Shown: piece after piece, positions 18,557 through 26,666 of the stretch
Numbering within the stretch: the stretch's first letter is position 1
Layout: each line of letters opens with the position of its first letter
DNA from: Caballeronia udeis
Lineage (GTDB): Bacteria > Pseudomonadota > Gammaproteobacteria > Burkholderiales > Burkholderiaceae
DNA length: 64,000 nt
Assembly (NCBI RefSeq): GCF_001544555.2
Contig: NZ_FCOK02000006.1
Coordinates: forward strand, 124,001-188,000
Reading direction: 5' to 3'
The notes under the pieces: generated by a model
Database searches by the model: none
Seen by the model: only the letters and a program-made list of their open reading frames with translations
Told to the model about the DNA's origin: nothing
Translations under genes and position numbers: made by a program

Positions 18557-18590
18557 GGCACCCGCTGCGCCGGTATCAGGCGCGGGTGCC
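18557..18590 (+). promoter_or_regulatory. Stable hairpin in leader of small unknown gene
   Basis: GGCACCCGC (18557-18565) pairs perfectly with GCGGGTGCC (18582-18590), and an inner GCC/GGC (18569-18571/18579-18581) extends the stem after a short bulge. It sits 48 bp before the start at 18638. There is no T-run, so a leader structure or attenuator is more likely than an intrinsic terminator. The remaining 18212-18637 interval shows no gene. Confidence 0.45.
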
Positions 18591-18637
18591 AGTCCTGCAG
18601 CGCTGCTGTATGACGGCCAAAGGAGAAGGCATTAGAA

Positions 18638-18958
18638 ATGAATCGCCAGATCGTAGAAGAGTTGCTAGCCGGGCACGGAGAAGGGAAGTTGGTCTTGAGC
18701 CATCGCATACACGGCACTGACTTCGAAGTCATGGTTTCACTGTTGCAAGCGTCGGGAAATACGTTTGTCCGGGATTATTGTGCCCGGGCGCCTATCCTCG
18801 CCGGTACAAACGGACTGGGCGATGCGGTTGCGCAGACCTTCAAGGCCGTCCATACCGCCATAAATGGCGATCTGCGAGCCAAACCTGCCGGGATGTCGTT
18901 GTTTCAGTTTGTCTCCGACCCGACCAGACGTGACGTGTTCGTCCGTCCATTCGACTAG
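18638..18958 (+). CDS. Small hypothetical protein
   Basis: 106-residue soluble protein beginning MNRQIVEELLAGHGEGKLV. The start is well supported by AAAGGAG about 12 bases upstream. It has regular amphipathic character, no signal peptide and no membrane segment. Not recognised as a known family. It precedes another unknown gene on the same strand by 174 bp. Function unknown. Confidence 0.65.
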   Translation: MNRQIVEELLAGHGEGKLVLSHRIHGTDFEVMVSLLQASGNTFVRDYCARAPILAGTNGLGDAVAQTFKAVHTAINGDLRAKPAGMSLFQFVSDPTRRDVFVRPFD

Positions 18959-19132
18959 GGAGCCGCCACGCTTCATCGGCTTTGCCGTTCATTCAAGACC
19001 AGGCGCTGAGCATCGCGCCTGCAGCAACCTGTTCGTCCGGACTGAACTGCTGAAGCAACGGGTACGGCAGCAACCCGCGCCAATGGTCTTTCGCCAGAAC
19101 GGCTTATCCTGCCTGGCAACCCACAGAGAAAA

Positions 19133-19681
19133 ATGATGGATCTTCGAACCGTTAAAGAAATCGCAAAATTGAAGGCCCAGGTCGGGCCGTTGCAAAGGCA
19201 ATTCGCCGAGCGGTTGAACGCAGCCGTCGTCCAGGCCAAAAGCACGGCGGTCGCCGAATTCAAGAACCACTTTATGAAAGGCGGGTTCACGGTAGCAGGC
19301 GAAGCAAGACGATACACAGCGACTTACGAGGGCATGCAATTTATTCTGGAGATTGCAGAGACCCGGGGCACGCTCTCGCTTAGCGAGTTCCACCTGGTGC
19401 CCCCTGCGTTGCTCAACGAAGCCAGGCTGACCGTGCATATGATTCGTAAGGGTCCGCCTTCGTCCGGACGGCCTTCGGCTGTGGAAGAAGGAAGCTTGCT
19501 CCTCGACGCGGAGAGGAACCTGGCCGACGCCCGGGCAGCGCTTTTGTCGTCGGCGCCCGAGTTCTGCTTCATGGTCGTCGAAGAGGAAAATGCCGAACTG
19601 CCCACGGTTGACGTCGTGCTCGAAAACAGGCCTCTGTTCGATACATTTGGAGAGTTTCTCGTCAGCGTTTATCCGCAATAA
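19133..19681 (+). CDS. Hypothetical protein with helical N-terminus
   Basis: 182-residue soluble protein of unknown function. The first 50 residues (RTVKEIAKLKAQVGPLQRQF onward) look helical and possibly coiled-coil; the rest is mixed, with an acidic C-terminus. Two adjacent ATGs (19133 and 19136) are possible starts. No signal peptide, membrane segment or catalytic motif was recognised. It follows another unknown gene and is convergent with a porin. Confidence 0.6.
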   Translation: MMDLRTVKEIAKLKAQVGPLQRQFAERLNAAVVQAKSTAVAEFKNHFMKGGFTVAGEARRYTATYEGMQFILEIAETRGTLSLSEFHLVPPALLNEARLTVHMIRKGPPSSGRPSAVEEGSLLLDAERNLADARAALLSSAPEFCFMVVEEENAELPTVDVVLENRPLFDTFGEFLVSVYPQ

Positions 19682-19763
19682 ACAATGGCAAGTTAGCGTC
19701 CCGCAAGGCGGCCGGACCTCAGGGTCCAGCCCGGGGTCCATGCCTGCGCGCCGGGTGCAGTCG

Positions 19764-20894
19764 TCAGAAGAGATGGCGAATGCCGAATTGCACCCCCGTC
19801 TCACTCTGACCACCGTCGGGCGTAAGCAGCGAGCCCGTTGTAATGCTGGCCCCGGCCATCTTGAACTGGGCCGAGTTGCTGTTGTTCAACCGTGACACGA
19901 CAGCATACAGGCGCGTCCTCTTTGATACGTCGTAGTTCAGGATGGCGCTCATCTGGCGTGCGTTGTTGTCGAGAGAAGAACTGTCCGTAATGAACGCATA
20001 TCCGGCGCCAACGCTGAGAGCGGGACTGAATCGGTAGTCGGCAGAGAACGACCACGTATTGTGGTAATTGCCAGCCGCATTGCTTACCGGCCCGACTGCC
20101 GGATCGTACTTGCCGGCTGGATTGCTTAGCGCATTGCCGGTAGTTGCAGATATCACTTCGTTCGCCCGGAAAAACGCGATATAGACTCTTCCGTGTCCAT
20201 AGTCGTAATTGCCGCCGGCCATGATTTCCTGAACCCGGTTGGTGTTGGTTGCATTAGCCGCGTTCAGGTAAGCCGCCGCGAAATATACCGGGCCTTGCGT
20301 TGTTTGCACGCCCGCCTGGTACACGGCGTTGCCCGCCAATGTCCCGGGCTGCCCACCGACCGAATAATGCAGTTCGATCTGCGTGTTGGCGAGTTTGGGA
20401 GAGATGTAGCTGATGTCGTTATCGACTCGCGCCAGCCAGTTGGCGAAATTGTTATAGCCGGAGCCATAGGTTGCCGCACCAAAGGCATCCATATTTCCGC
20501 TCCACCCGAACATAGGCGTATTTTGGCGGCCGAACCTCACTTCGCCGTAGGGCGCTGAAATGCCGACCCACGCCTGCCGGTCGAACAGCCGGTAGCTATT
20601 CTGCTGCTTTCCCGTTCCGGGATCGAAACCGCTTTCCAGCGCGAATGTGGTCTTGTAACCCCCGCCGAGATCCTCCGTTCCCCGCAAGCCCCAACGGCTT
20701 GTGAGTTCACCGTTGTTGCCAAGCACATAAAGCGACGTGCTCTTTCCGCCGACCTTCGCGGATTGATAACCTCCAAACTCGTCGAGGATGCCGTACAGGG
20801 TCAAGGACGACTGCGCATGAACTTGCCCCGTGACGGCCAGTCCTGCTGCAGTTATTGTTAGTAATGCTATATTTTTATATTTGGCGTTTTTCAC
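19764..20894 (-). CDS. Outer-membrane porin, OmpC-type, of the gallate cluster
   Basis: Beta-barrel porin of 376 residues. A signal peptide ends in GQVHA before QSSLTLYGILDE. GLRGTEDLGGGYKTTFALE, FDRQAWVGISAPYGEVRFGRQ and the terminal GVQFGIRHLF with C-terminal Phe identify the family. The start is GTG 20894, preceded by a strong AGGAGG. It is the last gene of a minus-strand series running from the dioxygenase (24222) through the gallate transporter. P. putida also has a porin gene (galP) in its gallate cluster, so this is a good candidate for gallate entry across the outer membrane. Confidence 0.92.
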   Translation of the reverse strand: MKNAKYKNIALLTITAAGLAVTGQVHAQSSLTLYGILDEFGGYQSAKVGGKSTSLYVLGNNGELTSRWGLRGTEDLGGGYKTTFALESGFDPGTGKQQNSYRLFDRQAWVGISAPYGEVRFGRQNTPMFGWSGNMDAFGAATYGSGYNNFANWLARVDNDISYISPKLANTQIELHYSVGGQPGTLAGNAVYQAGVQTTQGPVYFAAAYLNAANATNTNRVQEIMAGGNYDYGHGRVYIAFFRANEVISATTGNALSNPAGKYDPAVGPVSNAAGNYHNTWSFSADYRFSPALSVGAGYAFITDSSSLDNNARQMSAILNYDVSKRTRLYAVVSRLNNSNSAQFKMAGASITTGSLLTPDGGQSETGVQFGIRHLF

Positions 20895-20938
20895 TTCGCC
20901 TCCTGTCGTTTCGTCAGTTTATATTTTGTTCGATTGCA

Positions 20939-21484
20939 TCAACGAACCGGTTGGGGCGCCAGCAGCCTTTTCACGACCAGGGCGAGCGGAACGGTAAAGC
21001 AGAAGTGAGACATGAAGCCGCCAATGATCACCGCTGGATCGTAGTAATTCGGGTGGTTGGTGGAGGCAATCATGATTGCCACATGCATGACGATCCAGGC
21101 AAAAATGGCATAAAACAAGGCCACGAAAGTCGCTTCGTACCCGCGCTGACGGAAGTAAGGCCAGATAGCGGCGAAGAGAATGCCCCACGCCATCGAGAAA
21201 ACGAAATGAATGCCCGTACCCACGATGTACGCCCCTATACCAAGGGAATCCTGCACCTCCTTGCCGAAAACCAGACCCGTAGCATTGCGAGGAATGCCGG
21301 CCAGGGGCATCAGGTGTTGCACCCCGACCCAGACGATAGCCTCGTAAATCCAGATGATCAACGCACCGGTTACGCCTCCAATGATGCCCGCGCGGATCGT
21401 CGCCGCCAGACCGGGCTTGTCCGCAATGCGGGACGTCAACCCATCGTCAAGATCCTTGCCGCTTGCGCTAATGTTGTTGCCCAT
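20939..21484 (-). CDS. Inner-membrane protein, DUF1440/YagU-like
   Basis: 181-residue membrane protein with four predicted hydrophobic segments (AGIIGGVTGALIIWIYEAIV, the GTGIHFVFSMAWGILFAAI region, FVALFYAIFAWIVMHVAI, and the C-terminal HFCFTVPLALVV). The layout resembles DUF1440/YagU proteins, which E. coli links to acid tolerance, but the match is from memory. ATG 21484 follows a GAGGAGAGA ribosome site; the longer frame to 21526 is unlikely. It lies between galT and the porin in the same orientation (gap 44 bp to the porin), so it is probably cotranscribed with gallate uptake genes. Confidence 0.62.
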   Translation of the reverse strand: MGNNISASGKDLDDGLTSRIADKPGLAATIRAGIIGGVTGALIIWIYEAIVWVGVQHLMPLAGIPRNATGLVFGKEVQDSLGIGAYIVGTGIHFVFSMAWGILFAAIWPYFRQRGYEATFVALFYAIFAWIVMHVAIMIASTNHPNYYDPAVIIGGFMSHFCFTVPLALVVKRLLAPQPVR

Positions 21485-21572
21485 GTCTCTCTCCTCAAAG
21501 CTCGTTGTTAAAAAATGCGTGACCACCAGGAACGGACACGCGTGGGGATATGACTCCTTCCGTCAGTCAAAG

Positions 21573-22916
21573 TCAGACGTCGGCCACGGGGCCGGTGATG
21601 AACCGGAGTGCGAGGCGGTTCATGACAATGGCGATCGCGGCAATGATTGCTGGAATGGCCAGTACGGAGAACACGGTCGCGAAGGTGAATCCGAGAGACA
21701 GCAATGCTCCGCCGATCAGCGACCCCAGGATCCCGCCAAGGCGGCCGAAGCCGAGCATCCAGCTCACGCCGGTCGCGCGAGCCCGGGTTGGATAGCAGGT
21801 GGGTGCCAGTGCATTGAGACCCGTCTGCGCGCCGCTCATGAAGAAGCCGGCGCATGTCACGAGGATCGGGAGCAAAGCAGACTTGAGCGTTCCCATTCCC
21901 AGCGCGAAGATGAAGACTCCGCCAAGCAGATACGAAGCGGCGATCACCGCATTACGATCCATGCGGTCCATCGCAAACCCGACGACAATCGCGCCCACCG
22001 TCCCGCCAAGCTGGAACATCCCGGTAATCGCCGCCGCGCGCTCCACGGGAAGGCCGGCGTCCTTGATCAGCGTCGGCAGCCACCCCGTCAGCAAATAGAT
22101 GATCAGCAACCCCATGAAGTAGGTGACCCAAAGCATGAGCGTGCTGAGTGCGTAGCCATCGGCGAATAACATCCGGACGGGTGCTTTGACGGACACAGCA
22201 GGTTCGGGTGCGGTAAACCTCACGTCGCGATCGAATACGTGTCCGCACACGCGCCCCAGCGTGGTTGCAATGCGCGCGGCGCCGAGATTTCGCACCAGCA
22301 TCAGGCGGGCGGATTCGGGCAGGAGCCAAAGCAGCAACGGCACGCTCAGGATAGGGAGGATGCCGCCGAACATGAAGACGGCGCGCCAGCCGAAATGAGG
22401 AATCAGGGCGGCGGCAACGAATCCGCCGGCTCCCGAGCCGAAATTGAAACCGGTGAACATGATGGTGAGGAGCAGCGACCGGCTGCGCGAGGGTACGTAT
22501 TCGGCGAGCAAGGTCGTTGAGTTGGGCATTGCAGCGCCGAGCCCAAGCCCGGTCAGGAAGCGCAGCACCATGAGTTGCGTCGAGGACTCCGCGAACGCGC
22601 ACATCAGGCTGAACAGGCCAAAGCAGAACACCGAGCCAATCAGGACTTTCTTTCGACCCACCCGGTCTGATGCGGGCCCGGCGACCAGCGCGCCAATCGC
22701 CAACCCGACCATGGCGGCGCTCATGACCGGACCGAATGCGGCACGGCTGACGTTCCAGTCATGCATGATGACCGGCGCCACGAAGCCCATGACGGCGGTG
22801 TCGAGTCCGTCCATCGTGACGATCAGAAAACATAAGCCAAGTACCAGCCACTGGTATGGCGACATCTTGCGCGCGTCGATAAACGCCTTGATGTCGACTG
22901 AGTCCACAGGTTTCAT
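21573..22916 (-). CDS. galT: Gallate/aromatic-acid MFS transporter, AAHS family
   Basis: Proton symporter for aromatic acids, 447 residues and 12 helices. DGLDTAVMGFVAPVIMHDW in helix 1 (the D-G-D-T motif essential in PcaK), GPASDRVGRKKVLIG in loop 2-3 and GLGLGAAMPNSTTLLAEYVPSRSR are diagnostic for the AAHS group (PcaK, BenK, GalT). It lies directly downstream of the gallate dioxygenase genes on the same strand. Gallate as substrate is inferred from this context. GGAGAC precedes the ATG. Confidence 0.87.
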   Translation of the reverse strand: MKPVDSVDIKAFIDARKMSPYQWLVLGLCFLIVTMDGLDTAVMGFVAPVIMHDWNVSRAAFGPVMSAAMVGLAIGALVAGPASDRVGRKKVLIGSVFCFGLFSLMCAFAESSTQLMVLRFLTGLGLGAAMPNSTTLLAEYVPSRSRSLLLTIMFTGFNFGSGAGGFVAAALIPHFGWRAVFMFGGILPILSVPLLLWLLPESARLMLVRNLGAARIATTLGRVCGHVFDRDVRFTAPEPAVSVKAPVRMLFADGYALSTLMLWVTYFMGLLIIYLLTGWLPTLIKDAGLPVERAAAITGMFQLGGTVGAIVVGFAMDRMDRNAVIAASYLLGGVFIFALGMGTLKSALLPILVTCAGFFMSGAQTGLNALAPTCYPTRARATGVSWMLGFGRLGGILGSLIGGALLSLGFTFATVFSVLAIPAIIAAIAIVMNRLALRFITGPVADV

Positions 22917-23020
22917 GCATGTCTCCGGATAGCAGGGTTACCTCTCCGGGTTCCATTGACCCGGAGTTCTATTTCTACGCAAACGCAAGGCGGCCAAGTG
23001 CTTGGCGGGATTTGAGAAAG

Positions 23021-23380
23021 TCAGACTGCATCGGGCACCTGGCGCGTCTTGAGGAACGCTTCGAGTGTTTCCCCTCGCATGCTCGCGTACATGCCCAGAT
23101 TCGTGATTTTCACTACCCGCGCAAACTTCTCGAGCACGAAGAAACACACGCCATAGCGAATCAGTCCAAGCCAGTCCGTGTTGTCGACAAGGGTCCGCTC
23201 TTCCTCGGTCAAGCCCGCCAGGTCGTACGCAGACACGCGATCTTCGAGCCAGAGGTTTCGCGCCTGCTGCTCGCGCATTTGCCAGAAGAAGCGATTCAGG
23301 CGCATGGCCTTGATGCTTTGCCGAATATCGAACGGGTAGGTGCCGGTCAGCTCTTCAATGCCAATCAGTTGCGGGTTCAT
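23021..23380 (-). CDS. Gallate dioxygenase, LigA-like small subunit
   Basis: 119-residue LigA-type subunit of a class III extradiol dioxygenase, matching the C-terminal part of single-chain gallate dioxygenases (GalA/DesB). It is all-helical, with ELTGTYPFDIRQSIKAMRLNR and WLGLIRYGVCFFVLEKFAR being typical. The subunit packs against the catalytic one and helps shape the active-site lid. ATG 23380 overlaps the stop of the catalytic subunit (ATGA), so translation is coupled. The order, catalytic then small, is the domain order of the fused enzymes and the reverse of ligA-ligB. Confidence 0.85.
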   Translation of the reverse strand: MNPQLIGIEELTGTYPFDIRQSIKAMRLNRFFWQMREQQARNLWLEDRVSAYDLAGLTEEERTLVDNTDWLGLIRYGVCFFVLEKFARVVKITNLGMYASMRGETLEAFLKTRQVPDAV

Positions 23381-24222
23381 TGCGCCACCTCGTCTTCGTA
23401 CATCGTGACGGCCATCGCGGTGCTGGTCGCGAGGTAGTAGCTGCGGTGAATCTCGCGAATGGCAGGTCCAAGTGCCCCGCGCATGGCGAGCCACATGATG
23501 GTTTCCACGCTTTCAGCGCCTCCCAGGCGGGCGTAGTCGACGTGTTTCATCGCGGCGAGCCGCTGCGGGTCATGGACGATCAGGTCGAGGAACTCCATGT
23601 CCCAGTTGGTGTTGTTGAAGCCGCTTCGCTCACCGTGGACCTGATGTGAGAGGCCGCCGGTGCCGACCACCACGACGTCGAGATCCTGCTCGAACGATTC
23701 GATTGCACGGCGCAGCGCCTGGCCCAGCCGATAGCAGCGGTTCGCAGTCGGCAGCGGATATTGCAAGACGTTGACTTCAAGCGGCACCAGCGCCAATGGC
23801 CATCCGCCCGCATGCGGCAACATCAGTGAGAGCGGGGAGTTGCAGCCGTGATCCAGCGGCCGGTCTTGAAAGATCGTCAGATCGAACTCGTCCGAGAGCA
23901 GTTGCTCTGCAATGTGGATCGCGAGATCGGAGTGACCGGCAATATCCGGCAGCGGGCGTTTGCCGGCACCCTCATCGGCGAATTCTTGATTTCCGGACAC
24001 GCCTAGCGCGAAGGTTGGATAGCAGTCGAAGAAGAAGCTGTTGGCATGGTCGTTATAGAACATCACCATCACATCGGGCTTGCGTTGCGCCAGCCATTTT
24101 GCGACCGGTTCGTAGCCCTCGAAGAGTGGCGCCCACGCGGGATCATTTTGTTTGCCCTTGTCGTACGCCATGCCGATTGTGGGTACATGCGATGTACCGA
24201 TGCCACCGATGATCCTTGCCAT
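23377..24222 (-). CDS. galA: Gallate dioxygenase, catalytic LigB-like subunit
   Basis: Fe(II)-dependent extradiol ring-cleavage enzyme, 281 residues, converting gallate to 4-oxalomesaconate. Iron ligands align as His12 (GTSHVPTIG), His59 (FYNDHANSF) and Glu240 (GGAESVETIMW). The catalytic histidine region is GGLSHQVHGERSGFNN near residue 193. DDPAWAPLFE-like and QDRPLDHG segments are closer to remembered DesB/GalA than to protocatechuate 4,5-dioxygenase LigB. Unlike GalA and DesB (about 420 residues) this chain ends before the LigA-like part, which is the next gene. Start ATG 24222 is preceded by AGAAGG. The frame is open to 24252 but lacks a ribosome site there. Confidence 0.87.
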   Translation of the reverse strand: MARIIGGIGTSHVPTIGMAYDKGKQNDPAWAPLFEGYEPVAKWLAQRKPDVMVMFYNDHANSFFFDCYPTFALGVSGNQEFADEGAGKRPLPDIAGHSDLAIHIAEQLLSDEFDLTIFQDRPLDHGCNSPLSLMLPHAGGWPLALVPLEVNVLQYPLPTANRCYRLGQALRRAIESFEQDLDVVVVGTGGLSHQVHGERSGFNNTNWDMEFLDLIVHDPQRLAAMKHVDYARLGGAESVETIMWLAMRGALGPAIREIHRSYYLATSTAMAVTMYEDEVAQ

Positions 24223-24258
24223 GTCAATGCCTTCTGTTGCTTCAATCCACACATTCTT

Positions 24259-24407
24259 AAGCGCAAATTGAATAGTTGGTCCTGGTCCCTATTTCTGCTT
24301 CGGGACATATTGGGATACAAAGATATCAATGGTGGGTCATTGGACGAAGTGGCGGGTTAACCAGAATAAAGCCTGTTTACAGGGTTATAAGGGGTTCAAT
24401 TGCGCTT
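24259..24407. promoter_or_regulatory. Paired inverted motif between dioxygenase and gntR-type gene
   Basis: AAGCGCAAATTGAA (24259-24272) and TTCAATTGCGCTT (24395-24407) are inverted copies of each other apart from one extra A, 122 bp apart. They lie in the 404-bp region between the divergent dioxygenase (start 24222) and GntR-type regulator (start 24627), a natural place for paired operators. No gene was seen in this interval. Confidence 0.5.
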
Positions 24408-24626
24408 TACAATGAGATTGTAAGCTGTCAGAAGCCCGTCACATAAAGCGCTTTTGGTATCCTAAGTCCAACGCGCGGATGCATTTTATGAAACTGCGGA
24501 TGAATAGCTCATAAACAAAACAGATGGCAAAAAAACGAGGTCGCAATCAACGTCGCAAGCCGCCTTCCCAACGTGGTCGAAACGGCTTGCGCGCCGCTAT
24601 ACTTCTTGCAAACGAAGCAGGTAGAC

Positions 24627-25328
24627 ATGAACGAAACCACTCAGCAGGCTATCGTCCAGACGCTGCGCGAAAAGATCCTTTCCGGTGAGCTGGCGCCCGG
24701 GCAACGCCTTGTCGAAGCACAGATTGCGCAATGGCTTGGCGTGTCGCGAACGCCGTTGCGTTATGCGTTGAGCGTGTTGTCGTCGGAGGCGCTGCTCGAA
24801 CGTTCCGGCGCGCGCGGCTACGTCGTGCGGCGCTTCAGCGTGCAGGATGTCCTGAATGCAATCGATGTGCGCGGGACGCTCGAAGGGCTCGCCGCCCGTA
24901 CTGTCGCCGAACGGCGGGTCGATGCCGGCCTCGAGAAATCGCTCCAGGAGTGCCTGCGCGAGGGCGACGCCATCTTTAGCGCGGGTCGCCTGGGCGAGGG
25001 CGATGAAACACGCTATGCGGCCATGAATGGCCGGTTTCACGAACTGATAGTCCATGCCGCTCAGAACACCGCGATCAGCGCGGCGCTCAGCCTGAACGAC
25101 AAGATTCCGTTTGTGTCGCCGTCCACGGTCGTGTTCGATGACACCGCAAAAGAACGCCAGTTCCTGATGCTGATGTATGCGCACCGCCAACATCACGCTA
25201 TTGTGGGAGCACTGCTCAATGGAGAGGGTGCGCGCGTGGAGGCGCTCATGAAGGAGCACACCTATATATCGAAGGAAAGCTTGAATTTATCCTCGTCCAG
25301 ATTTCATCTGATTTCCGGGGCTGCATGA
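24627..25328 (+). CDS. GntR-family transcriptional regulator (FadR/FCD type)
   Basis: 233-residue DNA-binding regulator. The winged helix covers residues 5-72 (AIVQTLREKILSGELAPGQRL, QWLGVSRTPLRYAL). The C-terminal all-helical FCD effector domain (about 85-220) contains the RGTLEGLAARTVAER helix and the histidine-bearing RFHELIVHAAQN and HRQHHAIVGAL helices that usually bind a metal and a carboxylate ligand. ATG 24627 is preferred over the longer frame from 24573. It is divergent from the dioxygenase operon and precedes a LysR gene, so it probably responds to gallate or a pathway acid. Confidence 0.87.
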   Translation: MNETTQQAIVQTLREKILSGELAPGQRLVEAQIAQWLGVSRTPLRYALSVLSSEALLERSGARGYVVRRFSVQDVLNAIDVRGTLEGLAARTVAERRVDAGLEKSLQECLREGDAIFSAGRLGEGDETRYAAMNGRFHELIVHAAQNTAISAALSLNDKIPFVSPSTVVFDDTAKERQFLMLMYAHRQHHAIVGALLNGEGARVEALMKEHTYISKESLNLSSSRFHLISGAA

Positions 25329-25383
25329 TTCCGGTCCCGCGTTTAGCGCTTGATTTACTGCCTTTTTTACCCCGGTTCCATTT

Positions 25384-26661
25384 GTGAGCAACCTCGAACT
25401 TCTCAACCTGGCCCATCTGCGCGCGTTCAAGCTTGTCGCGGAGACAGGCAGCGCGACGCGTGCTGCTGCCGCGCTTTTTCGGGCGCAGTCTGCGGTGACG
25501 CGCTCCGTGCAGGAGCTTGAATCAGCGCTGGGGGAGCCTCTCTTTGAGCGCAAGCCGTCGGGCATGTTGCCAACACCGACTGGCCGCGCGGTGCTCGAGC
25601 GTTGCGAGCGGATCATGGCCGAACTCGAGGAACTGGCGCAGTGGAGCGCGGCGCAACAGTCGCGCCGGCGCGCCCCTTCCGAGGCGTTGCGAGCCTATCT
25701 CCTGAACACCCGGCGCCTTCAGATTTTCGTCGCGCTTGCGCGGCATCGACACATGCCGACTGCTGCGAACGCCTTTGGCATTAGTCAACCGGCCGTGAGC
25801 AGCGCCATGCGCGTGCTCGAGAGCGGGTCGGGCCTGAGCCTTTTTCATCGCAGCCCGCGTGGGATCCTGCTGACGGCAGAGGGCGAAACCTTCCTGCTGC
25901 ACGTGCGGCGCGCGTTAAATGAATTGCGCCATATCCGGGACGATATCGCCGCGTTGCATGGGAATATCCAGGGCGCGGTGACAGTCGGCGCGCTGCCGCT
26001 CGGTCGAACATTGATCCTTCCCGACGCGATTGCCCGAATGACCGCGCGGCATCCGGGTGTGCGCGTGATCACTGACGAGAGTGCCTATGAGACGCTGGTC
26101 GCGGGAGTGCGCGCGGGCGACGTCGATTTCATCCTGGGTGCACTACGCCTGAACGACGCATCAAGCGGCCTGCAGAACGAGCGCCTGATGTCGGACGATA
26201 TGGTGGTGCTGGCTCGCCGCGGCCATCCGCTTGCGAACAAGCGTGGGCTCAAGATTGCAGAATTGCGCACTTCCCAATGGATTCTGCCGCGCAGTCACGC
26301 TCCCGCCCGGAGTCTCTTCGAATCCCAGTTCCGGAGAGTCAAGCTGAAGCCGCCCATGCCAACCGTGGAAACGGCGGACCTGGCGGTCATTCGCGGGTTG
26401 CTGTCGCGCACGGACATGCTGGCAGCGCTGTCCGCGCAGCAGCTGTATTTCGAGTGCGAGTCAGGACAACTGACCGTCCTAGACATCGCGTTGCATAACA
26501 CGCAGCGCGATATTGGCTTGACCCTTCGCGCGGAGGGCACGCCTTCTCCCGCGGCGCGTGCGTTGATTGATGCAATTCGACTGGCTGTAGCCGACGTTGC
26601 GCGCGCAACCCGGGCTGCCGGTCACTTATCCCGAGACAAGGAACGGCATCAGGTGGTTTGA
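25384..26661 (+). CDS. LysR-family regulator with two HTH domains (candidate GalR)
   Basis: 425-residue LysR-type regulator, about 110 residues longer than usual. Residues 8-66 form one LysR-type winged helix (FKLVAETGSATRAAAALF, SAVTRSVQELESALGEPLFER). Residues 108-166 form a second (FVALARHRHMPTAANAFG, PAVSSAMRVLESGSGLSLFHR). The effector domain occupies residues 195-400. The start is GTG 25384 with a weak ribosome site. It sits between the dioxygenase operon and galBCD and is convergent with galD, five bases apart. Position suggests it activates gallate genes like P. putida GalR; whether GalR shares the double HTH was not checked. Confidence 0.85.
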   Translation: MSNLELLNLAHLRAFKLVAETGSATRAAAALFRAQSAVTRSVQELESALGEPLFERKPSGMLPTPTGRAVLERCERIMAELEELAQWSAAQQSRRRAPSEALRAYLLNTRRLQIFVALARHRHMPTAANAFGISQPAVSSAMRVLESGSGLSLFHRSPRGILLTAEGETFLLHVRRALNELRHIRDDIAALHGNIQGAVTVGALPLGRTLILPDAIARMTARHPGVRVITDESAYETLVAGVRAGDVDFILGALRLNDASSGLQNERLMSDDMVVLARRGHPLANKRGLKIAELRTSQWILPRSHAPARSLFESQFRRVKLKPPMPTVETADLAVIRGLLSRTDMLAALSAQQLYFECESGQLTVLDIALHNTQRDIGLTLRAEGTPSPAARALIDAIRLAVADVARATRAAGHLSRDKERHQVV

Positions 26662-26666
26662 GGGAA

